Of a stretch of DNA of 64,000 nt, positions 26,752 to 38,597 are shown one piece after another (position 1 is the stretch's first letter; the number at the start of each line of letters is the position of its first letter). Position numbers and translations under genes: made by a program. The stretch is taken from the NCBI GenBank assembly GCA_015501055.1, contig JADNYV010000006.1, positions 124,001 through 188,000 on the forward strand. Reading direction: 5' to 3'. A model generated the notes under the pieces. The model was not told the origin of the DNA and ran no database searches. It worked only from the letters and a program-made list of their open reading frames with translations. This DNA is from Mucidula mucida. Its lineage: Eukaryota; Basidiomycota; Agaricomycetes; Agaricales; Physalacriaceae.

Positions 26752-29700
26752 TTAGAACACGTCCAACGAGTGCGGGCAATCAGCGGCGACGTGACCGTAG
26801 CCTTCGCAATCCTCACAAAACACGTCGTCCATGCCTTTGGGGTCAGCCGACGGTGTGGTAGACCCTTCTTTGAGCAAGTCACAATTGAAGATGTCGTGTC
26901 CTGGTCGTTCACATATTTCACAGACAATCTCCGACGAGGTCGTCCCAATGGAGGATAGACTGGTAGAACTGCCCCCGCGATGGTATGTCGATGTCGAGTT
27001 GGGTGTACCCGAGGACTTCTTCTGGCGCGCCACCTTCTCCTTGAGGCGTTCAATTTCCTGCTCAAGCTCGTCCTACACAAGGATCAGTCAGTACTTCTGA
27101 AATAAAGATATAATTTGAGTACCTCGCGATAGATCTGTAAAAACAAACGTTATAAAGAGATGGGACATCAGATGCCGGATGCACGTACCTTGCTCTCCAC
27201 CAGGGATTCCAACTCGCTGATTTCCTTATTCAACTAAAAGCAAATTAAATATCATGGCGGCCATCTCTAGATTCGCACTTACATCGTGCTGAACACGCGC
27301 ACTCTTCATCTCCGCGTCAGTTGTTCGCTTCCTCAATTGCTCAATCTCAGCCTAGAAACATGCTGTTACAGCGTGTAGGAGGAACGAAGCACATATGACT
27401 TGCCTCGTATTTCAGCTTGAGAGCTCTGAAATCTCCGCTGTCACTTGGAGCAGCGCCGTTAAGCTCTGCTTCTTCCCGCATGATGCTCTGATCAATGTTC
27501 TCCTCGAGAATCTTGACCTCCTGCTCACGTTTGTCAGCACGTCTCAAAGTGGCGCAAAAATAGGATGCACCTGTCGAAGTTGATCTATCTCCGTTGTGAG
27601 AAGCTGATTCTCAGATTCGAGCGTCTTGTATCTCTGTGCTGATGTAACGGCGTCTTCTTGGAGTTGCCGAACAATGTGTCTGAAGAGGCAGAGGTCAATA
27701 GATAGAAAAACTCGAGGAATGCAAACTAACTTGAGGCCCTTGATCTCCTCTCGCGCAGCAGACAAGTCGTGCTTGGTCGGTGTGGCGGGCGGTTGGCTAA
27801 TGGGAGCTTCACGATTGATCTTCTTCCGCAGGGTCTCTAGTTCCACTGTCTGGTCGTCAAGCTTTTGATGCAAAGCGTCCAGTTGTGCAACGTGCTCCTC
27901 CGCGATTTGTTGCAGCTGCAATACTTTGAGTCAAGAACAGCATATTTAAGTAGAAGAATCCGCACCTCCGCATTCTTCCTGGCCATCTCGGGATCGTCTG
28001 CGGAACGTGACTCGTCCAGTTTGCGCTTAAGGTCGGCAATCTCAGTGACAAAGCGATCTTTGTCCAGGGAAGCACGCTGGGTGACCTCCGCTACCTTGGA
28101 CGACAACGTCCCTTCCGAATCGGTTTGGCTCGATACCAAGCCATTGAGATCCTGTCAAGCATAATGAGCGCGTTTTTGTCATCAGAATCAACACAACTTA
28201 CATCGACTTCAATCCTCAATGCTTCCACCTCGGCACGCGCATTCTCTAAAGCAACTGTGCTCTCCCGCAACGCCTCTTCAATTTCTTCAATCCTTCCTCG
28301 AGCCATTTCCTCTCTCTGTAGGGCAGCTTCTGCCTCTTTCTTCCCGTCGTTGACCTCCCTCCTCATCGCATCCTCCTTCTCCTTCACGCGGCGCATCTTA
28401 TCCCGCAATGCCACCTCCTCCTTGTCAGCAGCTACCCGAGAATCCTCAATCATATCTTCCAGAGTAGCAATCTTCTTGTGCAAATGTACGACTTGATCTC
28501 GTAGTGTTTCATTGTCAATTTCTGTACCGGTGATTGTTGGTGTAGCCAATGCGGCAGGAAGAGATGCTGATAGCGGCGGAGTAGCCCGCAAGCGTGCCTC
28601 CAGCTCGGCGACATGATCTTCAAGTTCATATCGTTGAACATCACATGCGCGCAGACGTTCTTCATACAAGGCAATTGTTTCTTGGCCAGCCTGTCGAAGC
28701 TCGTCAACCTGGCCCATAAGATCGTGTCGTTCGTCTTCCAAATCCACAACGGTCTTCTTCAGCTTTCCTATATCCAGCTCCAACCCAGCCTTGGCATCCT
28801 CCAGCTCTCGTACACTTTGCTCCTTCTGAGTGAGCGTGCTATCAAATTCTGAAGCCTGTGTTGCCTTGCTCTCTTCGGCCGCCGTCAACGCAGTTTGCAA
28901 TTCGGTAACCTTGACCTCTGCTTCTTGGGCAGCCAGGGCCGCATCTGCCTTTACTTTGTCCAATTCGTCCTTGACAACCTGGGCTTCGGCAGCTGCAACG
29001 TGCTGGGTACTATCCTTTTCCTCTTTGAGCCGCTCTACGTCGTCCTTTAGACGTTCTAGATCGGTTCTTAACCTCTCATTCTCATCGAGAAGTGCGTCGA
29101 CGCGTTCGTCCGTGATGCTCGAAAGCGAGGATGTCGGCCTATGGCGCGAACCTCCAATCGAAGATTGTGCACGCCGTGGAGAAGACGGTGTAGCACGGGG
29201 AGATGAAGGGGCCGTATCTGTGCGCCGTGGAGAGGATGGCGCACTGGGAATGAGGTTCTCTTTGTTAACGCGGGCGTTAGTGAAAAGTGTCGTCGAGTCG
29301 AATGTCTCCTTACTGAGGAGGTCCAATCATGGTCGTCGGTACGCGGTCTGGTCAAAGAGGCAATTCGGGCCTGCAAGTCCCTGCTTTTCTGATCTAGATC
29401 CGCGGAAGATAATATGCCGCTGCCGCCCAAGGAAAACGACCGCGAAGGCGAGGAAGGGGCTGGCGGGGGCGGCATAGCCACTGCACTGGGAATTCTGGCA
29501 CGAGCTGTCCCTATTCCTGTCGCCGGGGCACGCGGCTTTGGCGTAGCAAAAGGGGAGCGGCTGGGAGATGACATGGAGCGGGCGATGCCTCCGGGGGACG
29601 ATATCTTACTGTCTGGGGTTGCGTTAATCGTGCTCAGTTGCTTGGCAGTCATGCCTGCATACTTGGAGGCACGAGTGCCAGGGTTGGAGTCTTCACAGCG

Positions 29701-30589
29701 GAAGGGGTCGGGCGGGTTTCTTGGTGAAAGCGCGAAGACGAGCAGCTCTTGCAGCTGGAGTTTCTGAAATGGAAGAAGAGGGAGTAATGCGACCATTACT
29801 AGCTGGAGTGGCACGTCCATTAGAAGGCGTGACGCGGCCATTGCTTATGCTCGGTCTGCGCTTCTATAGGATGTAGAAGGAGTAGCACGTCCATTAAGAG
29901 AGGGTGTTATCCGTCCTGTGACCGAGACTGGTCTTTGTACCGCGCCTGGTCCAACGGTTGGCGCTGATAGTTTCGTAGTCGCGATGAAGACACCACACTG
30001 AGGGGGACACGAAAAGTATTGTTTCCTGGGCGCAATAACATGAAAAGCAATGAAGGCAAGGTAAAACGTGGACTCACCCGGCGACCGTGCCGTTGTTCTT
30101 GCCTTTTCCCGCGAATCCTCCGCCGAGCTCGACACCAGCCCAAAGACCTTGCTTTCCATCAATCTCGCCAATGTATCTCAGCTTTCCTTCAAAGCCGAGG
30201 GACTCGATGCGAACACTGTCGCCTAGTTCAAAAGCGCGACTTGCGCGACTGGAGCTTCTTTCACTTTGTCTGCTGAGCGGGCGTGCATACGAGGGCGTCT
30301 TTGGTCGCGATGAGGAGGCGACAGATGACGGACGAGTGGACGAGTTGAAAGGAGCCGTAGATGGCGAGAGCGAGGATGCGGACGAGATGTCGCTGGCCCG
30401 ACTGTTTCTATGCTGCGACGGATCGTTGGCTCTGATGGCGTCGGCAAAGGCCTTGGACATGGCGTCGACATCCTGCTGGGACTGGCTGACGGGAACGTTA
30501 TGGCCCGCCGACGACGATGAGCGCGAGCGTCCGGGTATCCCGCTGGGCCTGCCTGGCGTCGGGATCCCGGACTGCCTAGGCTTGGACAT
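26752..30589 (-). CDS. CLIP-170-like microtubule plus-end protein
   Basis: ATG at 30587-30589. Ser/Pro-rich basic N-terminus (about 1-115), then one CAP-Gly domain (about 119-190) with LGDSVRIESLGFEGKLRYIG, GLWAGVELGGGFAGKGKNNG and, after an intron, YFSCPPQCGVFI; the GKNNGT sequence is a close form of the tubulin-tail binding GKNDG. A second Ser/Pro/Arg-rich region follows, then a very long coiled coil (about 29100 down to 27100) and two C-terminal CCHC zinc knuckles, CEICERPGHDIFNC and CEDCEGYGHVAADC, ending in SLDVF. This is the architecture of CLIP-170/Bik1/Tip1: dimeric tracker of growing microtubule ends, with knuckles that recruit dynein-dynactin partners. Fungal homologues often have one CAP-Gly and one or two knuckles. 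Coiled-coil coding gives long antisense open frames that are not genes. Confidence 0.9.
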
Positions 30590-31131
30590 GGTGGATTCGT
30601 GGAATTAGACGTGAGCTGTGTATTGTCCAGTTATTGTGTGCTTTTGTAGGTGGATTTGATGCAGACCTGGTCGCCTTTGGATTCTTTTCTCGTGAAACAG
30701 TGCGAATTTTGTAAACCAAGAACATGAATGTCCTGTTCAATTCGCGTCCCATCACATGATCTTACCAAATTCAACTGTGTATCACATAGCATTGAAAAAA
30801 TATATAATGAGTGTAAATGACACGCTGGCCAGGAAGTCGTGGGGAGAGATAAGTAGGTTAAACAACGAAATTGCACGATGAGAGGGAGAAATGATTGCAG
30901 CAAAACGAAAACATGGAGGAGAGGCGGGGGAGTGAAGGAAAGCAGGGTATGCATAGTCTAGTTGTCCATCCACCAAACGTCCGTTGAGAGAATAGTAACA
31001 TTTTGGAGGTGGTTGCTTAACGCAGGCTACGCAAAGTCAGTCACTGTCAACTAATAAAAGCAACAAAAACCAACCTTGTATCCTCTCACTCCATCTTATC
31101 CCGCATTGACAAGGTTTTCGTCGGATTATAA
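30590..31131. other. Spacer between CLIP-170-like and Spg1 genes
   Basis: 542 bases. It must contain the promoter of the CLIP-170-like gene (near 30600-30800) and the 3' untranslated region of the Spg1 gene. The minus-strand open frame at 30631-30954 has the composition of random pyrimidine-rich DNA and no family resemblance. No RNA gene seen. Confidence 0.5.
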
Positions 31132-31960
31132 TCATACATCAACATAAATTAGCACAGGTTCGCCCACGCCCTCGATTTCCGGAATAACGCATTTAAGATC
31201 AAACGCCTTTGCGAGTACGATCTTGAAGATCTTTTGCACATTTATCGACGCAGACGTCGAGCAGAAGATGAGCGAGGCGTGCATTGCCTTTGCAAACCGC
31301 TTCGCCTGCTTCGTAATCTCCTCCTGTTCGTCGCGCGGAAAGGTGGAGAATTGGTCAAACTTGGTCCCAATCAGAAACGGTATAGCGGTCTGTCATGTCG
31401 TCTAAGTAATGAGCACACAGACACACAGCAACACGTACCTTGTTGAACCCGCGTGCTTGTCTATACCATTCCTTGACAGAATTAAGGGTGCTCTTTCTCG
31501 AGAGGTCGAACATGAACAGTATCGCAACCGCATCGTTGCACACCAGCGGCAGCATGTTCACAAACTCCCTCTGCCCCCCCAGATCCCATATTGAAAACGT
31601 TATGGTTGTCCGTCGCACCGATATCGTCTTTTCCATAAAGTTGACGCCTGTCCATCTCAGTCATCGCCACCAACGACCAGCAAACGCCCCACTCACCCAG
31701 CGTCTGGATATAGTCCTCGTCGAAGCTGCCCTCGACGTACTTTACCATCAGACTCGTCTTGCCAATCTGCGAGTCGCCCACCATCCCGACCTTGATTACG
31801 ACACTGCCGCATACATCAGAATGCCACTACCACTCCGCCGCTGCACTACGCACCTATTCTTTTCGTCGTTGTTCTCGAGATGCGGGTGCAGATTCTGTCC
31901 GCTCGGTCCGGCATTTGCAGACGTCGTGTTGGACGAGGATGATGAGGCCGATGCCGACAT
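31132..31960 (-). CDS. SPG1: Septation GTPase Spg1/Tem1 (Ras superfamily)
   Basis: Spliced protein: Ser/Asn-rich N-terminus from ATG 31958-31960, then [20 protein letters not shown] (P-loop GDSQIGKT), [16 protein letters not shown], switch [37 protein letters not shown] in place of the usual NKxD, and [32 protein letters not shown] with WDLGGQ and GTKFD are diagnostic of the Spg1/Tem1 branch, which triggers the septation initiation or mitotic exit network at spindle poles. No C-terminal cysteine for lipidation, as expected for this branch. At least three introns, one splitting LG|VNFM. C-terminus read as EPVLIYVDV; an alternative donor (GTATGA) at that point could extend it. Confidence 0.9.
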
Positions 31961-32222
31961 GGGCTATATCGCAGGCGACAGTGAAAGGGGTAGGGGAGAG
32001 GAAATACAGGGAAGGAAAGAGAGAGATAGAAATGAGAAATGAGAGAAATGAAGGACGCGTCTGAGAGGTTGGCGGCGATGCGTCCGTCACTGTGCTAAAC
32101 AGCGAGCAAACGGTAAGAAACAGAGCAACCTGCCGATTCAAAATTCGATCACGAGATTCACACGATGGCAACCAGATCCATCTCTATATTATCGTACACC
32201 ATCACACTCGTAAAATATATCC

Positions 32223-34699
32223 CTAGAAATCCTCGTCCTCGCCTTCCATCCATTCTACATCCTTCAGAGCCTCTTCTCCCTCTGCGTACAGTTTATCCAG
32301 CCCAGTCAGTTTCTCCAAGTACTTTGGGTCATTAAAAGCATTGTTCAGCATAGCAAATCCTTGCTCTTCGTACGCTTTTACGACCTGAAGAATGTTCAGC
32401 AGACCTAAAAATGTAAATAAAAATCCTCGTACCGTCTCGCTGCATCCAGTGCACTTGTCATAAGCTGCCCCGATAATAGGCATATTACGGAATTGTGCCA
32501 AGTATCCCCGAAGCTGGTGCGGGACCAGCCCGAGCACACTAGCGCCCGGTTCGTCGTCTGCGATATGCGAATCGCTAGTCGGCTTGGGAGCAGGAGCATA
32601 CAGGCTAAAAACCAAGCATCTCAGAATATTGCAAATTGTGCACTCGTCTCGACATACCCCTCAGGATGCTGAACGACACTCATCATCAACTCAACCGCTG
32701 TGGAAGCCGCAATTGAGGCCAGTCCTGGCCGCGTCACAGTACACATTTGATCCAGTGTACGGTCAGTCAGAGACTACTCCAAATGTTAAGCAAGGGTTAC
32801 GAAATATCTGCAGGACCTACATCCGCAGGAGCAACAATGTCATTGCAGTAATAGCAACCAAGGGCCCCGTCTTTGTTCCCATCCTTGGGCCTCGCACCGT
32901 GTCTCATGACGAGGAAAGTATCGAAACCGAGTGCAGCGTTCATTACCAACTGCGACAAGTATCAGCAACAAATGCATCAGAGAATGGCAGACAAACTTTG
33001 CCCTTGGATCGCGCAATAACTGTCGGTAACCAACGACTCTCCCTAGAGTCCATGAGTAAATAGACGACGTCATGTTCTTCAATCAGCTTCTCCAGTTTCT
33101 CGACGTCTTTCTTTGCTTGCTCCAATAGTGAAGGCGGCGAAGCAGGTATAGGATGCCCAGGCATAGGTATAGACAGAGAATGGCCTGTCGCATTCTGCCA
33201 TAGCGGTAAGTAAGACGAAACACCGTGACAAGGACGCGCTCACAAGACCAGGCCAAACTTCCCGTAATCGTTCAGCAGCACATTCAGCTTTAGGTTTACC
33301 GCCGTTCAAACAGTCAGTGAACTGGAACAGAGGCTGTCGGACAGGGTTTGAAAATGACACGCGTGCAGAGTCGACCAGTGTTATCGTGCGGACTCCCCAA
33401 CCCTTGTAACAACAATAAGCAGAAAGTAGCATTACATGCATAACGACCTACCATCAGGCATCGCGAGACATAGCACCCAAGAGTACCTGCACCAAGTAAC
33501 AGACACTTTGTACCAGCAATCTTGTCAAGATCAAGAGCAGGTAGAATTCTCCAGCGCATTAGTTTGAGATTCAGATCGACAGCCTGGTTGGCAAGTCTAT
33601 TCTTCACATTAGCGGAAGCCACTATGTGAGAATGGGGAAGCTACCTGGCGGGATCCATCATGGGCGCTAGATCCGCCATCCGAGGGCCAAGTTTGCCATG
33701 CACATTCTTCTCCCATCCAACAGCATTTGGACGAGCAGTGGCTTGAGCGGTACCATCCTCGACGGTAAGAGTGCCGACACAGCTCTTCCATCCATCGCGA
33801 GGTATCTCAGCATCCCGCCAGCACAAGACTTTGACCGACTGGGTAGAGTCTGGATATGTGACTCTCAGATACGCAAGCAGGTTCCGTAACGGCCATCCGG
33901 GGTTCTGTGGTTGGGCCGAAGGATCGATGAAAGCAATAGTTGCGTTGGCTGAATCATCAGCCGTGTAGGACTCGACGGGAGCGATAGACAATTGGGAAGA
34001 CGAATTGGGGGAGGGACGAATAATAAAGTAGGCAAGCTTGGTGTCTTGTTTCGCGAGTTGTTCGTAGATAGATGTCATTTGTTCGGTAGTAAATGCGCCA
34101 TCAGTGGCTAACGTCCATCCAGTTTCTGCAATGTGCCAGGCCGGGCTGGCAACAAATGCGGGGAAAGCAAACCAGTAGTAATACTTGTATTTCTTGAGGT
34201 CCGCATAAGTTATGACAAGAAACGAGTTGAGACTGTCAGTGCTCTTGGTCGTTATGATCGAGTCCCAGATCTTCAACAGTGATGAGCTGACAAGTCACTG
34301 GATCTGAGCAGGGCTACCTTGTCTGCACACTCGTTGAACAGCTTTGTCTTGTCTGCAGCTTTGAATTCTTCGATTGTGTTATAGTTCTTGAGCATGCCTC
34401 TTGCCGAGGTCGAGCCTGTGGGTATCCTGGCAGCGCGATGATCAACGATAGCACACTAGAAGGTATGGATCGCACTTTATCGTGTCCACAAAGCTGTCCT
34501 CCTGGACAGTAAGACTGGCATTAACGGCAATCGACGCGCCTGCCTCGCGATCCTTGATGAGCCTGCCAACGCCATAGGACGCGGCAACGGGTACGCTGGC
34601 ATCGGATAGTTTGAGGACGTCGAGCTTGAGCTCGGTAAGCTTGTGCCAAAATGCCGGATGGGCCAGCGACGGGAGTGGCGAGAACTGGACCAGAGGCAT
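32223..34699 (-). CDS. ATG7: Ubiquitin-like activating (E1-like) enzyme Atg7
   Basis: N-terminal domain starts [21 protein letters not shown]; the homodimer adenylation domain has [25 protein letters not shown] (ATP-binding glycine loop), [37 protein letters not shown] and [17 protein letters not shown]. The catalytic cysteine lies in [20 protein letters not shown]. The tail [26 protein letters not shown] is the C-terminal end known to bind Atg8. Atg7 activates Atg8 and Atg12 in autophagy. The frame upstream to 34717 lacks an ATG, so ATG 34697-34699 is the start. A 48-base intron at 32385-32432 is stop-free and in phase. Divergent from SCO1, 43 bases between start codons. Confidence 0.93.
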
Positions 34700-34742
34700 G
34701 GTAGTAGTAAAGGACAAATGAGGTAATCGCCAAACTTGGCTT
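34700..34742. promoter_or_regulatory. Compact divergent promoter, ATG7 / SCO1
   Basis: 43 bases between start codons of an autophagy gene and a mitochondrial copper chaperone gene. Purine-rich on the plus strand; no TATA box. Confidence 0.5.
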
Positions 34743-35602
34743 ATGTTTCGACGGCGTGCACTCCCGCGCGTCCGCCTACTGCCAGCGACTAGGCCGGCTC
34801 GCCGTCTACAGCGTTTCTACTCCTCCGAGCCTCCCCCGCCGCCGCGCCAAATCAGCGTATTCACACCGGCATCGGCGGCCCTGTTCGTGACGGCTCTCGT
34901 CGGTCTCGTCGTCTATTTTCGCCATGAAAAGGCAAAGCATCTCGAGCAGCGAGGCAATTATCCTGTTTGACTTGTCTTTGTGTTCTGAACCTCTCTTCAG
35001 AAAAAGAGCGCGCAGCTTCTCAACATGGCCGTCCAAAGGTCGGCGGTCCATTTGTCCTGACCTCCCATACCGGCGCGCCCTTTACAGACAAGGACCTGCT
35101 CGGAAAATGGAGTCTCGTCTACTTTGGCTTCACCAACTGTCCCGACATTTGTCCGGCTGAATTGGATAAAATAACCGCCGTGGTCAATGCTGCTGGTTCG
35201 TCCTGCTCTTCGCGTCAAATTCCGTGTTACTCACCGCGTGCAGAGAAAGAACATGGTCCCATATTCCAGCCCGTGTTCATCTCAGTTGATCCAGCACGAG
35301 ACAGTAAATCCCAAATGGCGCGCTATCTGCAGGACTTTCATCCATCTCTCATCGGCCTTGTCGGTTCTTACGAGGAAACGAAAGCTATATGCAAAGCTTA
35401 CCGCGTCTATTTCTCTACACCCCCAGACGCGGACCCCAAAGGAGACTATCTTGTTGACCATTCCATCTTTGTCTATCTCATGGATCCCGAGGGCCAGTTT
35501 ATGGAAGCATTTGGCCAGATAACAACAGACGTTGAGGTTGTCGATAAAATAAGAGAGTTTATCGGTGAATGGAAGAAGGACCATGATGGAAAATCGCACT
35601 AA
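34743..35602 (+). CDS. SCO1: Cytochrome c oxidase assembly copper chaperone Sco1
   Basis: Arg-rich, acid-free N-terminus (MFRRRALPRVRLLP) suited to mitochondrial import, one hydrophobic segment PASAALFVTALVGLVVYF as inner-membrane anchor, then a thioredoxin-like domain: GGPFVLTSHTG, YFGFTNCPDICPAELDKI with the copper-binding CPDIC pair, FISVDPARDS, and the conserved histidine in YLVDHSIFVYLMDP. At least two introns: one near 34950-35000 (joins HLEQR to the EKERAASQ region) and one near 35193-35245. Family delivers copper to the CuA site of cytochrome oxidase subunit 2. Ends at TAA 35600-35602. All metal ligands are present. Confidence 0.92.
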
Positions 35603-35678
35603 TCACTTGTACTTATTGACAACTAATGCAGACCCCCCACTCGATTTTTGAAAAAGTGTATTATGCCAACTAACAGTG

Positions 35679-36851
35679 CTACTTCTTATCCTTCCCGTCG
35701 TCTGGCGGCGCTTGCTGCATACTCATTTCAATGGCCCGGGCAATAGCAGCCTCTTCATCCTCGTCGTCATCCATCTGCACGTCTTCTCCATCCATATTGA
35801 CGTCGTGAGTCGCTTTCGACGCCTCAATGGCTTCTTGTAGTAGCGCCTCATCTTCACGCGCCGAATGCTCTGGAACAGATGGTACCGACGCTGCTGGAGC
35901 ACTGGCAGCCGTAGACGAAGACGCAGCTTCAGCCTGTTCCCGTGCTTGCGCCTCCTGCATTGACATACGTAGAGCCTGTCCTCATGCATTAGACACTGCA
36001 ACAACAGCGTAAAGCAAAGAATTACCATAGCCAATTCCGGATCGAGACTGGATCAACACCAAACTCAAAGTCGTTGGCGCCAGAACCTGATGCGGCGGGT
36101 CCCTCTGCGCCAGGCATAAGCTCATCAGGTATACCGCTTCGGAGATCCGCAGTCAGAATTGGCGAAGACATCAGTGCTTCTGAAATGAGGCGCGTTCCAG
36201 CCGTGACGGTAAGTAAATGTCTGTGCAAATGGTTTAGACAATGCCAACTGTGAATGATGTTATCACTTACGAATTATCCCCGCTATTCGTGTTTTCGACA
36301 AACGACTTGAGTACAGTCTTGCCCTCTTCTCCCGGCTCCTCAATCCCATCACCGAATGCAACGACGTCGAGAGCTACGTTGTTCTTCTTCAGCTTTTTGG
36401 CAAGTTTAATCATGGCCTTCTCATCCGCTGCCGGACCTTCGAGCGGCGATCCAGCGAAGACTATGATACGCTGCCGGAGATTCTTGTTTTCTCTGTGTTT
36501 CAGAGCGAGCTGCGCGACTGCAATGGCGGTAGGAATATCGATAGCGCCACCAATCTTGTTCTTTGTAACGTGTATGGCCTGGAGGATCTGACCAAGGTCT
36601 TTACTGTGCGTAACAAGCACTTCAGGTCTAACAAATGCACCAGTCAGTACAGTTACAGACTCCAAAGTAGCACTGTACCCTTTCCCTGCCATAGTCATCA
36701 CTCCCACTGTATTCTCCGGATTCGAGTCGATCTTGGTCTGGAAAACGGTGTTGACAGCGTCGGACTGCGCCTCGAATCGAGTCGGCATGTAGTCGCCATT
36801 GCGCATGTATTCAGAATTATCAATAATCATCATCGTCGCCTCGAGCGGCAT
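35679..36851 (-). CDS. RPN10: 26S proteasome ubiquitin receptor Rpn10
   Basis: N-terminal von Willebrand A domain from ATG 36849-36851: MIIDNSEYMRNGDYMPTRFE, ENTVGVMTMAGKGPEVLV, KIGGAIDIPTAIAVAQLALKHR, RIIVFAGSPL, LDVVAFGD. C-terminal part carries ubiquitin-interacting motifs: DPELAMALRMSMQEAQ (after splicing), EDEALLQEAIEASK and EEAAIARAIEMSMQQ, separated by Ala/Ser-rich linker, and ends in a charged KDKK. Yeast Rpn10 has one motif and animal S5a two; the middle EALLQEAIEAS here is a weaker third candidate. Role: binds polyubiquitin and joins lid and base of the 19S particle. Three or so introns. Convergent with SCO1, 76 bases apart. Confidence 0.93.
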
Positions 36852-37131
36852 GGTGGGCAGAGGTCGGTTGGAATGTCAAGTGACAGGCGGTGACGCGTCC
36901 AGAAACGCGCATGATTACCTAAGACTTGGACGCGACTTCCTCTCTGGTCAGAGAAACTAGATAATTTGAAGTGCCTTGAATGCTACAGGGTGTTTCTAGT
37001 TGCCTCAGAATACTCGCCACACTTGTATATTAGCAATTACATATGGTACATACATACAACATGGTTCACTCAATAACGAGACCGACTGTTGTCGATTCAA
37101 GTCCTGTGTTGAACTGTTCTACAGCGTACTG

Positions 37132-38540
37132 CTAAACGGCTTTTGCGAATCCAGGTGGTGCAAATAAAAACCGCACGCTGCCTTCGTTTTTCCCCATCAG
37201 AGACGTATCATCCGCACTCTGGTCACTGGGATGGCTCTGTCGATGCCGAGGTTTATGGTCAAGCTCACGTAGATGAATTTTCAGACGCGTGAGCTGATCG
37301 GCATTGTATGGCAAAGGCTCATTCATCGAATGCCCAGACGAAAGATGGTGATTTCGAGGAGATGGATGTGGTGAAGGTGATGAGGGTGTGGTGGGAGACG
37401 TATTCGCCGATGGTGTCGTTGTGGCATATATTAACAGGTCCAGCACAATATGCGCTATGCCTAAACAAAAGTGAGGAGAGACCTTGACAACTGATAAAAG
37501 CTTACCATCCAAGTCCTCAACATGGGTTTGAAACTTCTTTTCCCAATCACCATGTTCGCTGAGCAAAGTGCGTATCTCTTGTGCGCGTTGCACTTGGGAT
37601 TCTTGATGTAAAGGTGAAGAAGTCTCCAATGACAGTAGTAACGAGGCAACATATAAGCTCGCTAAAGCCACAGTTACTGGAGGGTACTCAATGGGAACCA
37701 GTGTCCGATGACTGAAGACAGTCAAGAGAAAGGCGAGTGCATAGAGGTAGAAGCCTACCTGTCCACAGCAAGCCTCCAAGCCAACTTTGCGAGTTTCTTC
37801 TCCGCTGCAAGCATTATAAGAAGAGGTTGATGGTTGCAGACAGTCATACGAACCTCCTATGGCTCGTCCTATCTTGATTACATAGGGAAAGGCCATTTTC
37901 GAGGTAAAGTTGAAACATATAGTCTCCAGTATTAGACGCTCAACAGCGAGAAGACGTTGGCGGTCGCGTTCGACCATCTGTAGATAGTGAGCATGCATCT
38001 GTTATATCAAGGACAACCTACGGTCGGATCCATGGTGTCAACATCGACCTCTCCTGCTGGGTTCTTGGACTTTGCAACAAGGTCGGGATAGCGAAGGGCA
38101 TACGACACCGCTAACAATTCACGGGGCTTCTTGAGAGTATCGTGCATTTTTGTGGAGACATACGCAGAGGCCAAAGCCACGTCCTGAATAAGAGTCAGTT
38201 GAAGAATGGAAACGAACAAGACGAACTTGCATGATAATTGAAGTCTTTTCGCGGAAAGAAGAGATGGAAACGGTGGTAGAGGCTCTGCGCTGTTGCTGTG
38301 GTCCTCCTTGGACTATAAAACGAGTGAATCAGATGCAATCTAGGAGAAAGACGCGTACAATCCAATTCTTGCGCCAAGTGCCTCCAGAAAGCTACAAGCC
38401 TTTTGGCGAACCTTGTCTTCCTGTGGGCCACGAAGCTGATGCTGACCAGAGAGTGTATCGACCTCTTCTGGAGTGAAGTAGGGTTTGTGGTACTTTGAGG
38501 ATGAAGCAGGGATTTGAGACGGAGACTGAGCACGGTCCAT
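37132..38540 (-). CDS. Cyclin, CTD-kinase subunit Ctk2-like
   Basis: Spliced frames from ATG 38538-38540: KYHKPYFTPEEVDTLSGQ, QKACSFLEALGARIGL, TIATAQSLYHRFHLFFPRKDF, DVALASAYVSTKMHDTLKKPRELL, ERDRQRLLAVERLILETICFNF, and YPPVTVALASLYVASLLLSL. This is the double cyclin box of transcription-type cyclins (C, K, L, T, Ctk2). The PYFTPEEV start and ICFNFT segment are like the beta subunit of CTDK-I (Ctk2, Lsc1), which with Cdk Ctk1/Lsk1 phosphorylates Ser2 of the polymerase II tail. The C-terminal third is Ser/Pro-rich and ends RFLFAPPGFAKAV. The exact subfamily is inferred. Divergent from VPS2 with 57 bases between start codons. Confidence 0.78.
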
Positions 38541-38597
38541 GTGAGAGTAAAGAGGAACAGGCAATGTCGTCACCGCAGTGCTCTTTCCGCAACCGTC
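38541..38597. promoter_or_regulatory. Compact divergent promoter, cyclin / VPS2
   Basis: 57 bases between start codons. No TATA box or clear repeated motif. Confidence 0.45.

Noticed and set aside
28830..29477. Plus-strand 215-codon open frame over the CLIP-170-like gene
   Set aside because: It is the antisense of coiled-coil and Ser/Pro-rich coding sequence; Ser/Arg/Leu-rich with no motif.
30631..30954. Minus-strand 107-codon frame between CLIP-170-like and Spg1 genes
   Set aside because: No family resemblance; lies where a promoter and a 3' untranslated region are expected.
34700..34717. Longer ATG7 N-terminus starting at 34717
   Set aside because: The first codon would be TTG; ATG 34699 is the first real start and matches the family.
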